Assembly: GCF_003946265.1 (NCBI RefSeq)
Contig: NZ_RHNO01000001.1
Span: forward strand, 124,001-188,000
Direction: 5' to 3'
Length of the DNA stretch: 64,000 nt
Source: Levilactobacillus yonginensis
Lineage (GTDB): Bacteria > Bacillota > Bacilli > Lactobacillales > Lactobacillaceae
Part shown: one piece after another, positions 41,662 to 50,293 of the stretch
How the letters are laid out: every line of letters begins with the position of its first letter
Position numbering within the stretch: position 1 is the first letter of the stretch
Notes under the pieces: model-generated
Database searches by the model: none
Told to the model about the DNA's origin: nothing
Seen by the model: only the letters and a program-made list of their open reading frames with translations
Position numbers and translations under genes: made by a program

Positions 41662-42219
41662 GTGGACGAGCAACGGGTCGTACAGATTATTCAACAGGTA
41701 CCGGAATTGATGACCATTTTAAAAGTGATTGATCGTTGTCACCTGCGGCAGGGGGCTCTGGCAGCGGGCAGCATTCGTAACACGGTCTGGCAAGTGCTAA
41801 GTCACCAGCCCGTTCAGCTGATGAGTGACGTGGATGTTGTCTTTTTTGATCCGGACCGACCAGCTAGTGATGATTTAAAAATCTATGACCACTTAGTTCA
41901 GGTGGCTCCCCAGTTTAACTGGCAGGTTAAAAATGAAGTGTACATGGCGCATTACAATTTTGCGGATACGCCGGAGTTTACGTCAGTAGCGGACGCCATC
42001 GGCCACTTTGTTGAAACCCCCACTTGTGTTGGGGCATATTTGGCAGACGGTGAGGTGAAGCTGATTGCACCACACGGGGTGACGGATCTCCTAGCGCTGC
42101 GGTGTCGGCCGATTCCCTTCTATCAACAGGATCAGCAGCATTTGGCCATTTTTCGTGAGCGCATGGCGAAAAAGCAATGGCAGCAGCGTTGGCCGCAATT
42201 ACAGATTAGCGAAAAATAG
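41662..42219 (+). CDS. Nucleotidyltransferase-fold protein (PF06042 type)
   Basis: A 185-residue protein. GTG 41662 is chosen for the GGAGAGGG site 10 bp upstream. AAGSIRNTVWQVL and the metal-binding SDVDVVFFD are the marks of the NTP_transf_6 family, a nucleotidyltransferase fold whose substrate is unknown. The C-terminal half (APHGVTDLLALRCRPIPFY) is also conserved in the family. Cytoplasmic. A stand-alone gene between terminators. Confidence 0.85.
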   Translation: MDEQRVVQIIQQVPELMTILKVIDRCHLRQGALAAGSIRNTVWQVLSHQPVQLMSDVDVVFFDPDRPASDDLKIYDHLVQVAPQFNWQVKNEVYMAHYNFADTPEFTSVADAIGHFVETPTCVGAYLADGEVKLIAPHGVTDLLALRCRPIPFYQQDQQHLAIFRERMAKKQWQQRWPQLQISEK

Positions 42220-42228
42220 AAATTAAAA

Positions 42229-42261
42229 ACGACCACCAAATAATTCTGGTGGTCATTTTTA
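42229..42261 (+). terminator. Terminator after the nucleotidyltransferase gene
   Basis: GACCACCA pairs with TGGTGGTC, followed by T5. Confidence 0.8.
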
Positions 42262-42292
42262 ATCTGCCTGGCGTGGGTCCATTAGCATAGAA

Positions 42293-42331
42293 AAACGCCG
42301 CAGCTATATCTAAATGATAGCGGCGACGTTT
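42293..42331 (-). terminator. Terminator after the DUF2798-like gene
   Basis: ACGCCGC.CTAT pairs with GATAG.CGGCG...CGT; the A-run on the left gives a minus-strand T-tail. Confidence 0.65.
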
Positions 42332-42341
42332 AGTTTAAAAA

Positions 42342-42848
42342 TTAATTTTCGATGGATTCTGGTTCAGCTGACGCTTCGGCTGGGGCAGTTCGCTTTTGAA
42401 CGGCACCCAGGATAGCGCGGGCGATAGGCCCAACGATTAAAAGCTGTAAAGGTAAAGCCATGAAGAGGTTGAAGATCCAGGTGTGCAAGTAGGTCAGGAA
42501 GAAGTTACCACCAAAGTTTTGGGTAACGACCATCCCGAAGAGGGACATCAGGGTAACCATCCCGGCCACCATCATTACAGAAATGGTGAGGGCGATACGA
42601 ATCTGCTTCTTTTTCATGTAATCGTTAATGATAAAGTGGAAAAAGATGTATTTAACACCGGGGCCAATGATTCCCAAGTCGCAGATTGCGGCGACAATCA
42701 GGGCCAGCGGATAGCCAGTCAGGACTTCACGAATGAAGTGATGTGAAAATCCGTCGGCTAAGGCGATGTTGTAGCCAGCCATGACTAAGACCATGAGGCC
42801 TGCCATGACGGCGGTGAAAAGTAGTTCTTCTTTAAAATTTTTAGGCAT
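42342..42848 (-). CDS. DUF2798-like membrane protein
   Basis: A 168-residue protein with four membrane helices in two similar halves (MVLVMAGYNIAL and MVTLMSLFGMVV), each with the short DUF2798 pattern, and a Glu/Ala-rich tail. Family function is unknown. GAGGAGCAAC precedes the ATG. It is the downstream neighbour of another membrane protein on the same strand, with a gap of 170 bp. Confidence 0.75.
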   Translation of the reverse strand: MPKNFKEELLFTAVMAGLMVLVMAGYNIALADGFSHHFIREVLTGYPLALIVAAICDLGIIGPGVKYIFFHFIINDYMKKKQIRIALTISVMMVAGMVTLMSLFGMVVTQNFGGNFFLTYLHTWIFNLFMALPLQLLIVGPIARAILGAVQKRTAPAEASAEPESIEN

Positions 42849-43019
42849 TGTGTTGCTCCTCGTTTGAATTTCCCACGAGATGCCAGCATACCACGTTTAA
42901 TTTCACGGCGTAAGGATTATTTTTGAAATGGGACAATGTTTTCGAGAAAAACGCCACCGTAGGCGTTACACGATTATAAATATTATTTATTGTGACTGAG
43001 TAATCATAAGTGGAAGAGA

Positions 43020-43565
43020 CTAGTCTTCTTCAGCTGAATCCGTGGTGTTTTCTGCGGACTTATCCTTTGCTGGTAGCAGTCGTTCCATAATCTGATTAAA
43101 GTAATCAGATGCATAACCAATCAGGAAGATTCCCAGCAACATGGAACCGTAGAGTTGTCCTACGAACAGGACCCAGTGATGGACGGGAACGTTGGTAATG
43201 ATCAACATGGTCGTTCCCCAAGCAATCAGCCAAGCGGGGACAATTGTAAACTTCATAATCGTCCCTTGTAGGAATAACACGATGAACGTCAGGAGGCCAA
43301 ACATGATGGCGCTCGGCCACAGCTGACCCATGCCTGGCACCTGGAGCAGGCGAAAGGCGATTAAGCCCCAAGCAATCCCCAAGGCAAAGCTCACTAAGAT
43401 ATTCCAAATCTTATCTTTAGGGAAACCAGCGCCAAAAAAGTAGGAAACTGCAACGAAAGCGGCGGAGCCCATCCAGAGGGAAAAGCTACCCATGACGACG
43501 CTATAAACAAGGGTGAACAATCCCACCCCAATTGAATCCAACCAGACTTTTTTACTAATTTTCAT
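43020..43565 (-). CDS. DUF1097-like membrane protein
   Basis: A 181-residue protein with five to six hydrophobic segments and a polar, acidic tail. Pattern and length fit the DUF1097 family of unknown function. The ATG follows GGGGATTCC. A cre-like site lies just upstream. A second, broken copy of this gene with its promoter region lies at 49920-50293, with closely similar flanking DNA, so the locus was partly duplicated. Confidence 0.75.
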   Translation of the reverse strand: MKISKKVWLDSIGVGLFTLVYSVVMGSFSLWMGSAAFVAVSYFFGAGFPKDKIWNILVSFALGIAWGLIAFRLLQVPGMGQLWPSAIMFGLLTFIVLFLQGTIMKFTIVPAWLIAWGTTMLIITNVPVHHWVLFVGQLYGSMLLGIFLIGYASDYFNQIMERLLPAKDKSAENTTDSAEED

Positions 43566-43583
43566 ACGGAATCCCCTTTGCTG

Positions 43584-43597
43584 ATTAAACGCTTACA
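43584..43597 (-). promoter_or_regulatory. cre-like site upstream of the DUF1097 gene
   Basis: Minus-strand TGTAAGCGTTTAAT. It overlaps a likely -10 (TTTAAT) 18 bp after TTGATT. The duplicate locus has TGTAAGCGCTTAAT at the same place. Confidence 0.5.
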
Positions 43598-43745
43598 CGG
43601 CTATTGTAATCAACAGTTTAAAGGATTCAGTTGATGGGCGCAAGGACTTTAGGTAAAACGTTATAACAAATGCTTGAAATATTTGAAAATTCACTGATTT
43701 TTATTGTGGATGAGGCTATTGTTTATTAAGCTTAATAGATAAAGC

Positions 43746-43773
43746 AAAGGACCGGGCAAGTACCCGATCCTTT
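43746..43773. terminator. Terminator after the small secreted protein gene
   Basis: AAAGGACCGGG pairs with CCCGATCCTTT around six bases. A duplicate lies at 52098-52124. Confidence 0.75.
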
Positions 43774-43793
43774 ATGTGTTGAAACACTAGATT

Positions 43794-44231
43794 TTAACGC
43801 TTGAAGATCATTGCACCGTAACTTTCGTTTCCGGTGTAGTTGCCATGTAGATTAAGGAAATGTTTCTGGATAATATCAAATTTTTTCTTATTCTGAATTT
43901 TAATTTTAACCAGCTTGGAACCCTTGTTAGACTTTTTCCAGTTGAAATGCAGGCGACCGTAGTAGATGGTTTTACTGTGTTTCTTCAGGCCAGTTAAGCG
44001 CCAGTGGTAGGTATGGCCTACAATTTTAATTTTAAGTTTATTCCCTTTGAATGTGGTGAGGTCGTTAAACCCACCTTCGGTACCACTTGTTTTACGATGC
44101 CAAACGTGTTTGCGAATATTGCTAGGCAGGTAAGTCGTTTTGGCACTAGCGGTCGTCGTTGGGATGGTGGCAAAACCAGTCGTCACCATGGCGGCGGCCA
44201 TGAATCCAATCAACAATTTTTTCATTGTCAT
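43794..44231 (-). CDS. Small secreted protein, related in pattern to the 'GTW' family
   Basis: A 145-residue exported protein. AGGAGGACACT precedes ATG 44231, and the signal peptide ends near TASA-KT. The mature part begins YLPSNIRKHVWHRKTSG, a looser version of the Pro...Trp opening seen in the other small secreted proteins, and continues as a basic, strand-rich domain ending SYGAMIFKR. The last 24 codons and the terminator are duplicated at 52084-52218. No function known. Confidence 0.7.
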   Translation of the reverse strand: MTMKKLLIGFMAAAMVTTGFATIPTTTASAKTTYLPSNIRKHVWHRKTSGTEGGFNDLTTFKGNKLKIKIVGHTYHWRLTGLKKHSKTIYYGRLHFNWKKSNKGSKLVKIKIQNKKKFDIIQKHFLNLHGNYTGNESYGAMIFKR

Positions 44232-44294
44232 AGTGTCCTCCTAATCAGGTTATCAAATAATTTTAACGTGACATTATTCGAGAAAATGGACATT

Positions 44295-45101
44295 TTAACG
44301 CATCAACAGGACGTACTGTAGCTTGAGTGTCCCAGCTTGTGCGCTACCAGTCAGGTTGGTATGAATGGCATATTCTGAGGCGTTAGCGGCACGCAGCTGC
44401 TTTTCTAAGGCCCGGACTAGGCTGACCCCTAGTTGCCCCTTACCGGTCGTTTCAATAGCCAGTTTGCCATGCTGTGGATCGGCCAACCGGTTGAGGTGGT
44501 GTACGGTCGGTTGATTGATCAGCGTCAAGTCGCGGGCATTCAGGCTCTTGAGCTTGAGTGTTTGGATGACATCTTTGACGGTGTAATCAGCGAGGCGGTC
44601 ATTGCCTGACGAATAGTAATTGAGAATCATGGATAACTGATTATTCAGTGGGTAACCGTCGTGTTGAAGCCGTTGGTAGATAAAGCGGTCAAACTGTCCG
44701 CGGTTGTTAAAGCTTACGGGTGAATCTAACTTCAAGCCGTCATTCTTAACTGTTTCGCGGTAGTAGCTGCCATCTTTTAAGTAACCTTGCCAGACCCAAC
44801 CAGCCACGCGGTGATTACCGCTGACGACGTAAAAGTAATGGGCAGTCGTGGTGCCATGGCTGAACCAGGCTTCGCGATTGACGTGCCAGGATGTATGTGG
44901 ATAGTTACGTAGATTATGTAATTTACGGGTGTGCGTCTTGTTCCAGAGATAGTGCGTGGCTGCATCACGGTTGTGGAAGACCTGTGTGTAAGGCAAGTTA
45001 TGACTTCTGCTTAACTGATAGCTACTTGCCTTAGCCGTTGTGAAGCCACCTAAACAGATGCTGAGGAGCCCTAACATCAGGGTCAAACTGAACTTTTTCA
45101 T
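44295..45101 (-). CDS. Secreted hypothetical protein, 268 residues
   Basis: ATG 45101 (MKKFSLTLMLGLLSICLGGF) follows GGGAGGGG; the longer frame is rejected. The signal peptide is cleaved near AKA-SS. The mature protein begins with a segment of about 90 residues rich in His, Tyr and Trp (WHVNREAWFSHGTTTAHYFY, VAGWVWQGYLKD) resembling the surface repeat modules of lactobacillar exported proteins. The rest (FDRFIYQRLQHDGYPLNNQL) is helical. No enzyme motif was recognised. It lies directly beside the IS200/IS605 element. Confidence 0.7.
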   Translation of the reverse strand: MKKFSLTLMLGLLSICLGGFTTAKASSYQLSRSHNLPYTQVFHNRDAATHYLWNKTHTRKLHNLRNYPHTSWHVNREAWFSHGTTTAHYFYVVSGNHRVAGWVWQGYLKDGSYYRETVKNDGLKLDSPVSFNNRGQFDRFIYQRLQHDGYPLNNQLSMILNYYSSGNDRLADYTVKDVIQTLKLKSLNARDLTLINQPTVHHLNRLADPQHGKLAIETTGKGQLGVSLVRALEKQLRAANASEYAIHTNLTGSAQAGTLKLQYVLLMR

Positions 45102-45195
45102 AAAATCCCCTCCCAAGTCAGTATACCAGTTTGGGTAACCAATTTAATATAAATTAGGCAGAATTCCCTTGCTTTCAAGCAAGGGATGAATGCCA

Positions 45196-45615
45196 CTATG
45201 CCTTTCGTTGATTAGCAATGTATCTTTCCACGGTCGTCTTGCTCATATCACCCAGGGTACTCATGAAGTAACTAGGCGACCAAAGATGTCCGCCCCAGAA
45301 CTTTTGAGCCTTTATCTCTGGATGTAGTTCAAAGAATAAGCGAGCCGAACCGCCCTTAAAGGCTTTGACAATATTAGTTGGCGCGTACTTGGGCTTAAAG
45401 CTTAGTAGTAAGTGGATATGGTCAGGCATTACTTCTATTTGCTCAATGGTCACTTCGTTCAATCGGGCTATCTTCATTAGAATATCGGTCATCTCAGCGA
45501 CTAATTTTGGCGTTGTAAATGCTTCATACCGGTATTTAGTGACCCAGACTAAGTGAAAATGAAAGTTGTAAACATAACCTCGTTCGTGAATTACTCCTCC
45601 AGCATCTTTGCTCAT
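45196..45615 (-). CDS. tnpA: IS200/IS605 transposase TnpA (HUH, Y1)
   Basis: A 139-residue single-strand transposase. FHFHLVWVTKYR and MPDHIHLLLSF carry the HUH metal site (HIH), and the catalytic Tyr is in TTVERYIANQRKA near the C-terminus. Length is exact for the family. ATG 45615 follows GGAGGTAACGT. Intact and probably active. Confidence 0.93.
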   Translation of the reverse strand: MSKDAGGVIHERGYVYNFHFHLVWVTKYRYEAFTTPKLVAEMTDILMKIARLNEVTIEQIEVMPDHIHLLLSFKPKYAPTNIVKAFKGGSARLFFELHPEIKAQKFWGGHLWSPSYFMSTLGDMSKTTVERYIANQRKA

Positions 45616-45711
45616 ACGTTACCTCCATAAATATTATTATAAGACGCTTTGCTATGGATTAAGTATACTCATATGGTACGCTTGTTATCAAGCAAAGGGA
45701 GGTGGCAGTTT

Positions 45712-46965
45712 ATGGCGAAAACAATGGCCCAATTACCTTATCATTATGGGCTCAAGGTCCGGATCTTCCCTTCAACCGAACAAAAACGGCTGATCAAGCG
45801 TAACAGTGACGCTAGTCGGTTTATTTATAATCAGATGAACGGCATGAACAATGATCTATTTTGGCTGAAGAAAGTTAAAACACCAATCACGCTTGTTTTG
45901 AAGCGAATCGCTGATTTGACTGAGCGTCTGAAGAAGCCATCAACTGCTATCTCCAATATTCATGGCTGGCTCAATCATCCGGATTTTGACAGTCTGATGA
46001 AGGCTAATGCAATCAAAAATTACAAGACCGCTTGGAAATTATTCCGCCAGGTTCATCAGGCTGGAACTCCTAAATTTCATAAGCGTGGCTACACGCAGGC
46101 CTATCAAACATCGTGTCTTTACAGTGCTAAAGTAACGGTCCTAAACATGGAGAACGGTAGTGTTAGACTAACTGACAACCACCACCTACAACTACCCAAG
46201 CTAGGGCATCTCCGATTCAAGGGACTTCCACTAAAGATTTTAGAACGAGCTAATGATATTAGAATTGGGACGACAACGGTCTCGATGGACGCAGTGGGTC
46301 ATTACTTTGTGTCCATGCAGATTGGGTCGGAATATCCATTTGTTGCCAAGCAACCAATTGTCAAATCTAAAGTTGGCATCGATTTGAATCTCGATAATTT
46401 TCTGACAGATTCCAATGGACAGGTAATTGATAACCCCCGTTACTACCGAATGATTAAAGGAAGGCTGGCTAAAGCCCAACGGAAACTGTCACGGCGATCT
46501 AGACGAGCTAAAAATGGTCAACGACGGCTATCGGAGTCAAAGAATTATCAACGACAACGGTTATTAGTGGCCAAATTACAACTTAAAATTGCCAATCAAC
46601 GTAAAAATTTTCTGCACCACATCTCTACGGACTTGATCAAAAACCACGATTTAGTCGTAGCTGAAGAACTGCGAAGTAAAAATATGTTGCGGAATCACGC
46701 TTTGGCAATGAGTATCTCGGACGTTGGTTGGCGAACCTTACTGAGCATGTTGGCTTACAAAGCTGACCTATACGGCCGAAAATTTTTGACAATCGATCCC
46801 CGAAATACAACGCAAACTTGTAGCCATTGTGGGCACGTCATGACCGGGAAGAACAAGTTAACGTTAGCTGACCGCGAGTGGACATGTCCCAGTTGTGAGA
46901 CGTTTCATGTGCGTGACCATAACGCAGCTAAAAATATTCTAGCTAAGGGTTTAGCAGCTTTGTAA
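45712..46965 (+). CDS. tnpB: TnpB RNA-guided nuclease of IS200/IS605
   Basis: A 417-residue TnpB, the ancestor-type protein of Cas12. ATG 45712 follows GGGAGG; the upstream 21 residues have no site. The RuvC residues are visible as Asp in VGIDLNLDNFLT, Glu in VVAEELRSKNM and Asp in HVRDHNAAKNIL. The zinc ribbon is CSHCGHVMTG...CPSC. All key residues are present, so it should be able to cut DNA with a guide RNA made from the element's right end. Confidence 0.92.
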   Translation: MAKTMAQLPYHYGLKVRIFPSTEQKRLIKRNSDASRFIYNQMNGMNNDLFWLKKVKTPITLVLKRIADLTERLKKPSTAISNIHGWLNHPDFDSLMKANAIKNYKTAWKLFRQVHQAGTPKFHKRGYTQAYQTSCLYSAKVTVLNMENGSVRLTDNHHLQLPKLGHLRFKGLPLKILERANDIRIGTTTVSMDAVGHYFVSMQIGSEYPFVAKQPIVKSKVGIDLNLDNFLTDSNGQVIDNPRYYRMIKGRLAKAQRKLSRRSRRAKNGQRRLSESKNYQRQRLLVAKLQLKIANQRKNFLHHISTDLIKNHDLVVAEELRSKNMLRNHALAMSISDVGWRTLLSMLAYKADLYGRKFLTIDPRNTTQTCSHCGHVMTGKNKLTLADREWTCPSCETFHVRDHNAAKNILAKGLAAL

Positions 46966-47125
46966 GAAACGAGTCCGTCTGGCAACCTGCGGACCTAAAA
47001 GGCTTTGGTAATTAGCGGATAAGTCCTATTCGTAGGCTAGCGCTGTATCTAAGCAAATTGTGGTCACCATGCCAAAGGGTGTGGTTCTCACAAGCGTCCA
47101 TTTTTTAAACGGGCGTGGTTGACGA

Positions 47126-47211
47126 TGACACTAGGGGTGCCAAGTGGCTGAGATAGCGGATGCCAATCCCTTTGAACCTGTTGAGTTAGTGCTCGTGAAG
47201 GAAAGTGTGCG
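47126..47211 (+). ncRNA. TPP riboswitch (THI-box)
   Basis: The conserved blocks ACTAGGGGTGCC, GGCTGAGATAGC, CCCTTTGAACCTG and GTGCTCGTGAAGGAAAGTG are all present in order. It binds thiamine pyrophosphate and precedes thiW by 86 bp, with a terminator between, so TPP should switch transcription off. Confidence 0.93.
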
Positions 47212-47230
47212 GTTGATTGGGGAAATCCCT

Positions 47231-47269
47231 GGACCCTCGTTTTGCGGTGAGTAAAACGGGGGTCCTTTT
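47231..47269 (+). terminator. Riboswitch-controlled terminator of thiW
   Basis: GGACCCTCGTTTT pairs with AAAACGGGGGTCC, followed by T4. It is the expression platform of the TPP riboswitch. Confidence 0.85.
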
Positions 47270-47296
47270 GGGTAAAAATACTGGGGAGTGAGTTAG

Positions 47297-47806
47297 ATGT
47301 CTAAGAAAGTTTATCCCATGACATTAACGGCCATGTTAGTAGCATTAGGCGTGATTGGCGGTAGTTTATTCTCATTTTCAATCGGGGTTGCCAAGGTGGC
47401 ACCCATGCAACATTTGATCAATCTGGTATCAGGTGTGTTATTGGGACCGTGGTGGGCTGTCGCTCAAGCCTTTCTCACCTCGTTGATTCGTAATCTCATG
47501 GGTACGGGAACGGTTCTGGCCTTCCCAGGAAGTATGATTGGGGCCTTCCTCAGTGGCTGGCTATTTCGGCTGACGGGTAAGCTGGTAGCGGGATTATTTG
47601 GTGAGATGGTGGGTTCTGGGATTTTGGGCGCCTTAGTGGCTTACCCAGTAGCCGCGTGGTTAATGGGAACGACTGGGGCAGTCTGGCTGTTTCTGCCAAG
47701 CTTCTTCATGAGCGCAATGGTGGGGGCCTTAGTGGGTTACGTTCTCTTGAAGAGTATGTGGTCAACCGTGATTGCACCGCAATTAACGAAGTTACGGGGT
47801 AAATAA
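47297..47806 (+). CDS. thiW: ECF transporter substrate-binding component ThiW
   Basis: A 169-residue membrane protein with five to six helices. It is the S component that captures a thiamine precursor, probably the thiazole moiety, and works with the shared EcfAAT module encoded elsewhere. VAPMQHLINLVSGVLLGPWW and FPGSMIGAFLSGW are typical. GGGGAGTG precedes the ATG. The TPP riboswitch directly upstream confirms the thiamine link. No thiM/thiE genes follow, so it acts alone here. Confidence 0.92.
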   Translation: MSKKVYPMTLTAMLVALGVIGGSLFSFSIGVAKVAPMQHLINLVSGVLLGPWWAVAQAFLTSLIRNLMGTGTVLAFPGSMIGAFLSGWLFRLTGKLVAGLFGEMVGSGILGALVAYPVAAWLMGTTGAVWLFLPSFFMSAMVGALVGYVLLKSMWSTVIAPQLTKLRGK

Positions 47807-47808
47807 AA

Positions 47809-47829
47809 AGACGCTAAGAAACGGCGTCT
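47809..47829. terminator. Terminator between thiW and the convergent secreted-protein gene
   Basis: AGACGC pairs with GCGTCT, with an A-run on the left giving T5 on the minus strand. Confidence 0.65.
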
Positions 47830-47845
47830 AAGTGATTTCTATATC

Positions 47846-48310
47846 TTATTTTAATAAAGCGTGGCTGGCACGGGCATCGTATTTCAAGTGTGTAACTTTG
47901 CTAGAAATGTGCTTGAAATGCTGGCCTGACTTGCGTTTTCCGTATTTCTGTAAGGTGAGTTTCTTACCATCACGGCTGACTTTGGTATAAGACCAGGACT
48001 TTTCTAGCGTGTCATACGCGCGTAGCCGATAAACGCCGTGGCTCTGGCGATAGACCAGGTGATTGCCCCCGTAATCGTGCCCACCAAAGTCAGTCATCAC
48101 GAACAGCCACTTCTTGGTTAAAATCATGGCATTGGTTGAAACCTCAGTGTCGTGGCCGTTGTGGTGGGACCGGTGCTGCGTCCATGAGCCCTTGAGCGCT
48201 TTAGGCACCCCCGTCGTCCATTTTGACTTGGCTTGTGCAGTCGTGGTTCCCCAACCAAGACAGCCAAGCAGACCTGCCGAGACAGCGACACTTGCTACAA
48301 ATTTATTCAT
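47846..48310 (-). CDS. Small secreted protein, 'P.alkGsW' family
   Basis: A 154-residue exported protein. ATG 48310 follows GGAGGGGATT. The signal peptide MNKFVASVAVSAGLLGCLGW ends near AQA-KS. The mature part starts WTTGVPKALKGSWTQHR, clearly like the protein at 7279-7698 (WHAGTPKALRGTWHRTY). A central MILTKKWLFVMTDFGGHDYG and a Lys-rich C-terminus follow. The signal peptide has a Cys but no real lipobox. No function known. Confidence 0.75.
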   Translation of the reverse strand: MNKFVASVAVSAGLLGCLGWGTTTAQAKSKWTTGVPKALKGSWTQHRSHHNGHDTEVSTNAMILTKKWLFVMTDFGGHDYGGNHLVYRQSHGVYRLRAYDTLEKSWSYTKVSRDGKKLTLQKYGKRKSGQHFKHISSKVTHLKYDARASHALLK

Positions 48311-48352
48311 ATAAATCCCCTCCGATGGGAACAAGTATAGCAAATGTTCGAG

Positions 48353-48465
48353 CGTGAGACAAAAGGCGGTTAGTCAATGAGCATTAACGTCGATAGACGA
48401 ATAATCCTGGTCCTAGATTGTTTGCCTATCGGGGTTAAATGGAGTTGACTGCTTTTTGTCGCACG
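48353..48465. repeat. Second structured repeat family, copy 1
   Basis: A long interrupted hairpin of about 110 bp. The outer arms GTGAGACAAAAGGC and GCTTTTTGTCGCAC pair, as do AGTCAA and TTGACT, and GATAGaC and GcCTATC. The internal loops GAGCATTAACGTCGA and GGGGTTAA..GGAG are shared exactly with the copy at 58296-58406. It lies between a secreted-protein gene and an MFS gene. Confidence 0.75.
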
Positions 48466-48589
48466 TTTCGGTTATATACATTTCAAACACAAAGAGTTTT
48501 GAGCTTTTTTGTCCCAAGCTATTTAATCGAGGTTTACTGGTTTTCAATCCCTGAAAAAAGTTTTAAACTTTCATCAGGAGGTTTTTCCT

Positions 48590-49774
48590 GTGAAAAAACA
48601 AGCAACGTTGTCACGTAAGACAATTTTACTAATGGCAGTGGTGACTGGGGTCATCGTTGCCAATTTAAACTTTATTCAACCCATTGAAAACCTGATTGCG
48701 GCGGATTTTAATCTGTCTAAGGCCGTGGTGGGGATGCTGGCCATGGTGACCCAATTGGGGTATGCGTTTGGTTTGTTACTCATCGTTCCGTTGGGGGATA
48801 TTTTCAACCGGTACCACTTGATTCAGTTCATGATGGTGCTTTCGATTCTTTCCTTACTCCTGGCCTTTTGGTCACCGAATGCGGGTATTTTTGCGATTGC
48901 CACCGCTTTGGTGGGAATAACATCGGTCGCGCCACAGATTATCATTCCGTACGCGGGTTACCTGGCACCGTCCCTACAACGGGGCAAGGTGTTGGGAATC
49001 GTCTTGAGTGGACTCTTGACGGGAATCCTATTGTCACGTTCGTTTAGCGGGCTCCTAGGCAGTGTCATGCCTTGGAAAAACATTTACTTAGTGGCGGCGG
49101 CAATCGATTTGGTATTTCTGGCCATTATTCACTATCAGCTGCCACACGATGCCCGCGGTCACCAAGATCTGCGGTACTGGCCAGTGATTCGGATGTTGCC
49201 TAAGCTATTTGCGACCCAAAAGGCATTACGCGGGGCGGCTATTAATGGTTTCTGTCTCTTTGGCATGTCCAACGTACTCTGGTCAACGTTGGCGTTTTAC
49301 TTAGCAGCTCAGTATCATTTGGGGAGTAACGTTGCCGGTTTGCTAGGCCTACTCGGGGTCGCGGGAGTGATTGCCGCGCCCATGATTGGAACGTTGGTTG
49401 ATCAACGTTCACCCCGGTTGACTGTGGGTCTGGGAATGATTTTTTCTGGCGTGGCTTTCGGTATTTTTTGGCTGGTTGGTCACTGGTTACTGGGATTAAT
49501 CGTTGGCATTGTGTTGCTCGATTTGGGAACGCAGTTTAGCCAGGTTTCTTGCCAGGCAATTGTACAGTCCTTGAATCGTAAAGAGAGTAGTCGGAATAAT
49601 TCAGTCTTCATGTTCAGTTACTTTTTGGGTGGTTCGATTGGCACGTTGGCAGCAACCTGGGCTTGGAGTCACGCGGGCTGGAATGGTGTCTGTGGTGTTG
49701 CCGTAGTCTTCTTGGTGTTAGCGGTACTCAGCCATTTTGCCATTGGCGAGCCTGAGAAATTAGCAACGGATTAA
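48590..49774 (+). CDS. MFS transporter, drug:H+ antiporter type
   Basis: A 394-residue protein with twelve hydrophobic segments. GTG 48590 follows AGGAGG. The loop between helices 2 and 3 (PLGDIFNRYHLIQFMMVLSI) is the MFS signature, and the helix 5 region has GIVLSGLLTGILLSRSFSG, seen in 12-helix exporters. Substrate unknown. The last 53 codons are duplicated at 54071-54232, evidence of a former second copy. Confidence 0.85.
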   Translation: MKKQATLSRKTILLMAVVTGVIVANLNFIQPIENLIAADFNLSKAVVGMLAMVTQLGYAFGLLLIVPLGDIFNRYHLIQFMMVLSILSLLLAFWSPNAGIFAIATALVGITSVAPQIIIPYAGYLAPSLQRGKVLGIVLSGLLTGILLSRSFSGLLGSVMPWKNIYLVAAAIDLVFLAIIHYQLPHDARGHQDLRYWPVIRMLPKLFATQKALRGAAINGFCLFGMSNVLWSTLAFYLAAQYHLGSNVAGLLGLLGVAGVIAAPMIGTLVDQRSPRLTVGLGMIFSGVAFGIFWLVGHWLLGLIVGIVLLDLGTQFSQVSCQAIVQSLNRKESSRNNSVFMFSYFLGGSIGTLAATWAWSHAGWNGVCGVAVVFLVLAVLSHFAIGEPEKLATD

Positions 49775-49919
49775 GCAATTTCAACTTGCAAAGGTAAGGC
49801 AAATTGCCCGCTGCTTTATTTGAATGACTTTTGGACAGGTAACGGTAATTTTCAAAGTAGATTATAACGTATTTAATTGATTCCTGGCATCTGGCTAGTC
49901 GATAATCAGTGGAGAAGGG

Positions 49920-50293
49920 TCAGTCTTCTTCAGCTGAATCCGTAGGGGTTTCTGCGGACTTATCCTTTGTTGGTAGCAGTCGTTCCATAACCTGATTAAA
50001 GTAATCAGATGCATAACCAATCAGGAAAATCCCCAGCAACATGGAACCATAGAGTTGCCCCACGAACAGGGCCCAGTGATGGACGGGAACGTTGGTAATA
50101 ATCAACATGGTCGTTCCCCAAGCAATCAGCCAAGAGGGAACAATCGTGAACTTCGTAATCGTCCCTTGTAGGAATAACACGATGAACGTCAGGAGGCCAT
50201 CCAGAGGGAAAAGCTACCCATGACGACGCTATAAACGAGGGTGAACAATCCCACCCCAATTGAATCCAACCAGACTTTTCTACTAATTTTTAT
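49920..50293 (-). pseudogene. Broken second copy of the DUF1097-like gene
   Basis: Closely similar to 43020-43565, but 172 bp are missing in the middle, which shifts the frame, and the start codon position reads ATA instead of ATG (50293-50291). The deletion joins ...GGAGGCCA to TCCAGAGG..., where the parent has GGAGGCCA and GGAGCCCA, so a short shared sequence probably mediated it. The promoter region, with its cre-like site, is still present up to about 50400. Confidence 0.85.

Larger units (their letters stand above)
45150..47124. mobile_element. IS200/IS605-family element with divergent tnpA and tnpB
   Basis: An apparently complete element. Its left part has the hairpin CCCTTGCT.TTC.AAGCAAGGG (about 45167-45185), the subterminal structure recognised by TnpA. 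Then come tnpA (minus), a 96-bp gap and tnpB (plus). The right end is not sharply defined; a hairpin near 47058-47096 and the following 30 bp are candidates. The TPP riboswitch begins at about 47126, so the element abuts the regulatory region of thiW. The family has no inverted repeats or target duplication, so ends are approximate. Confidence 0.8.
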
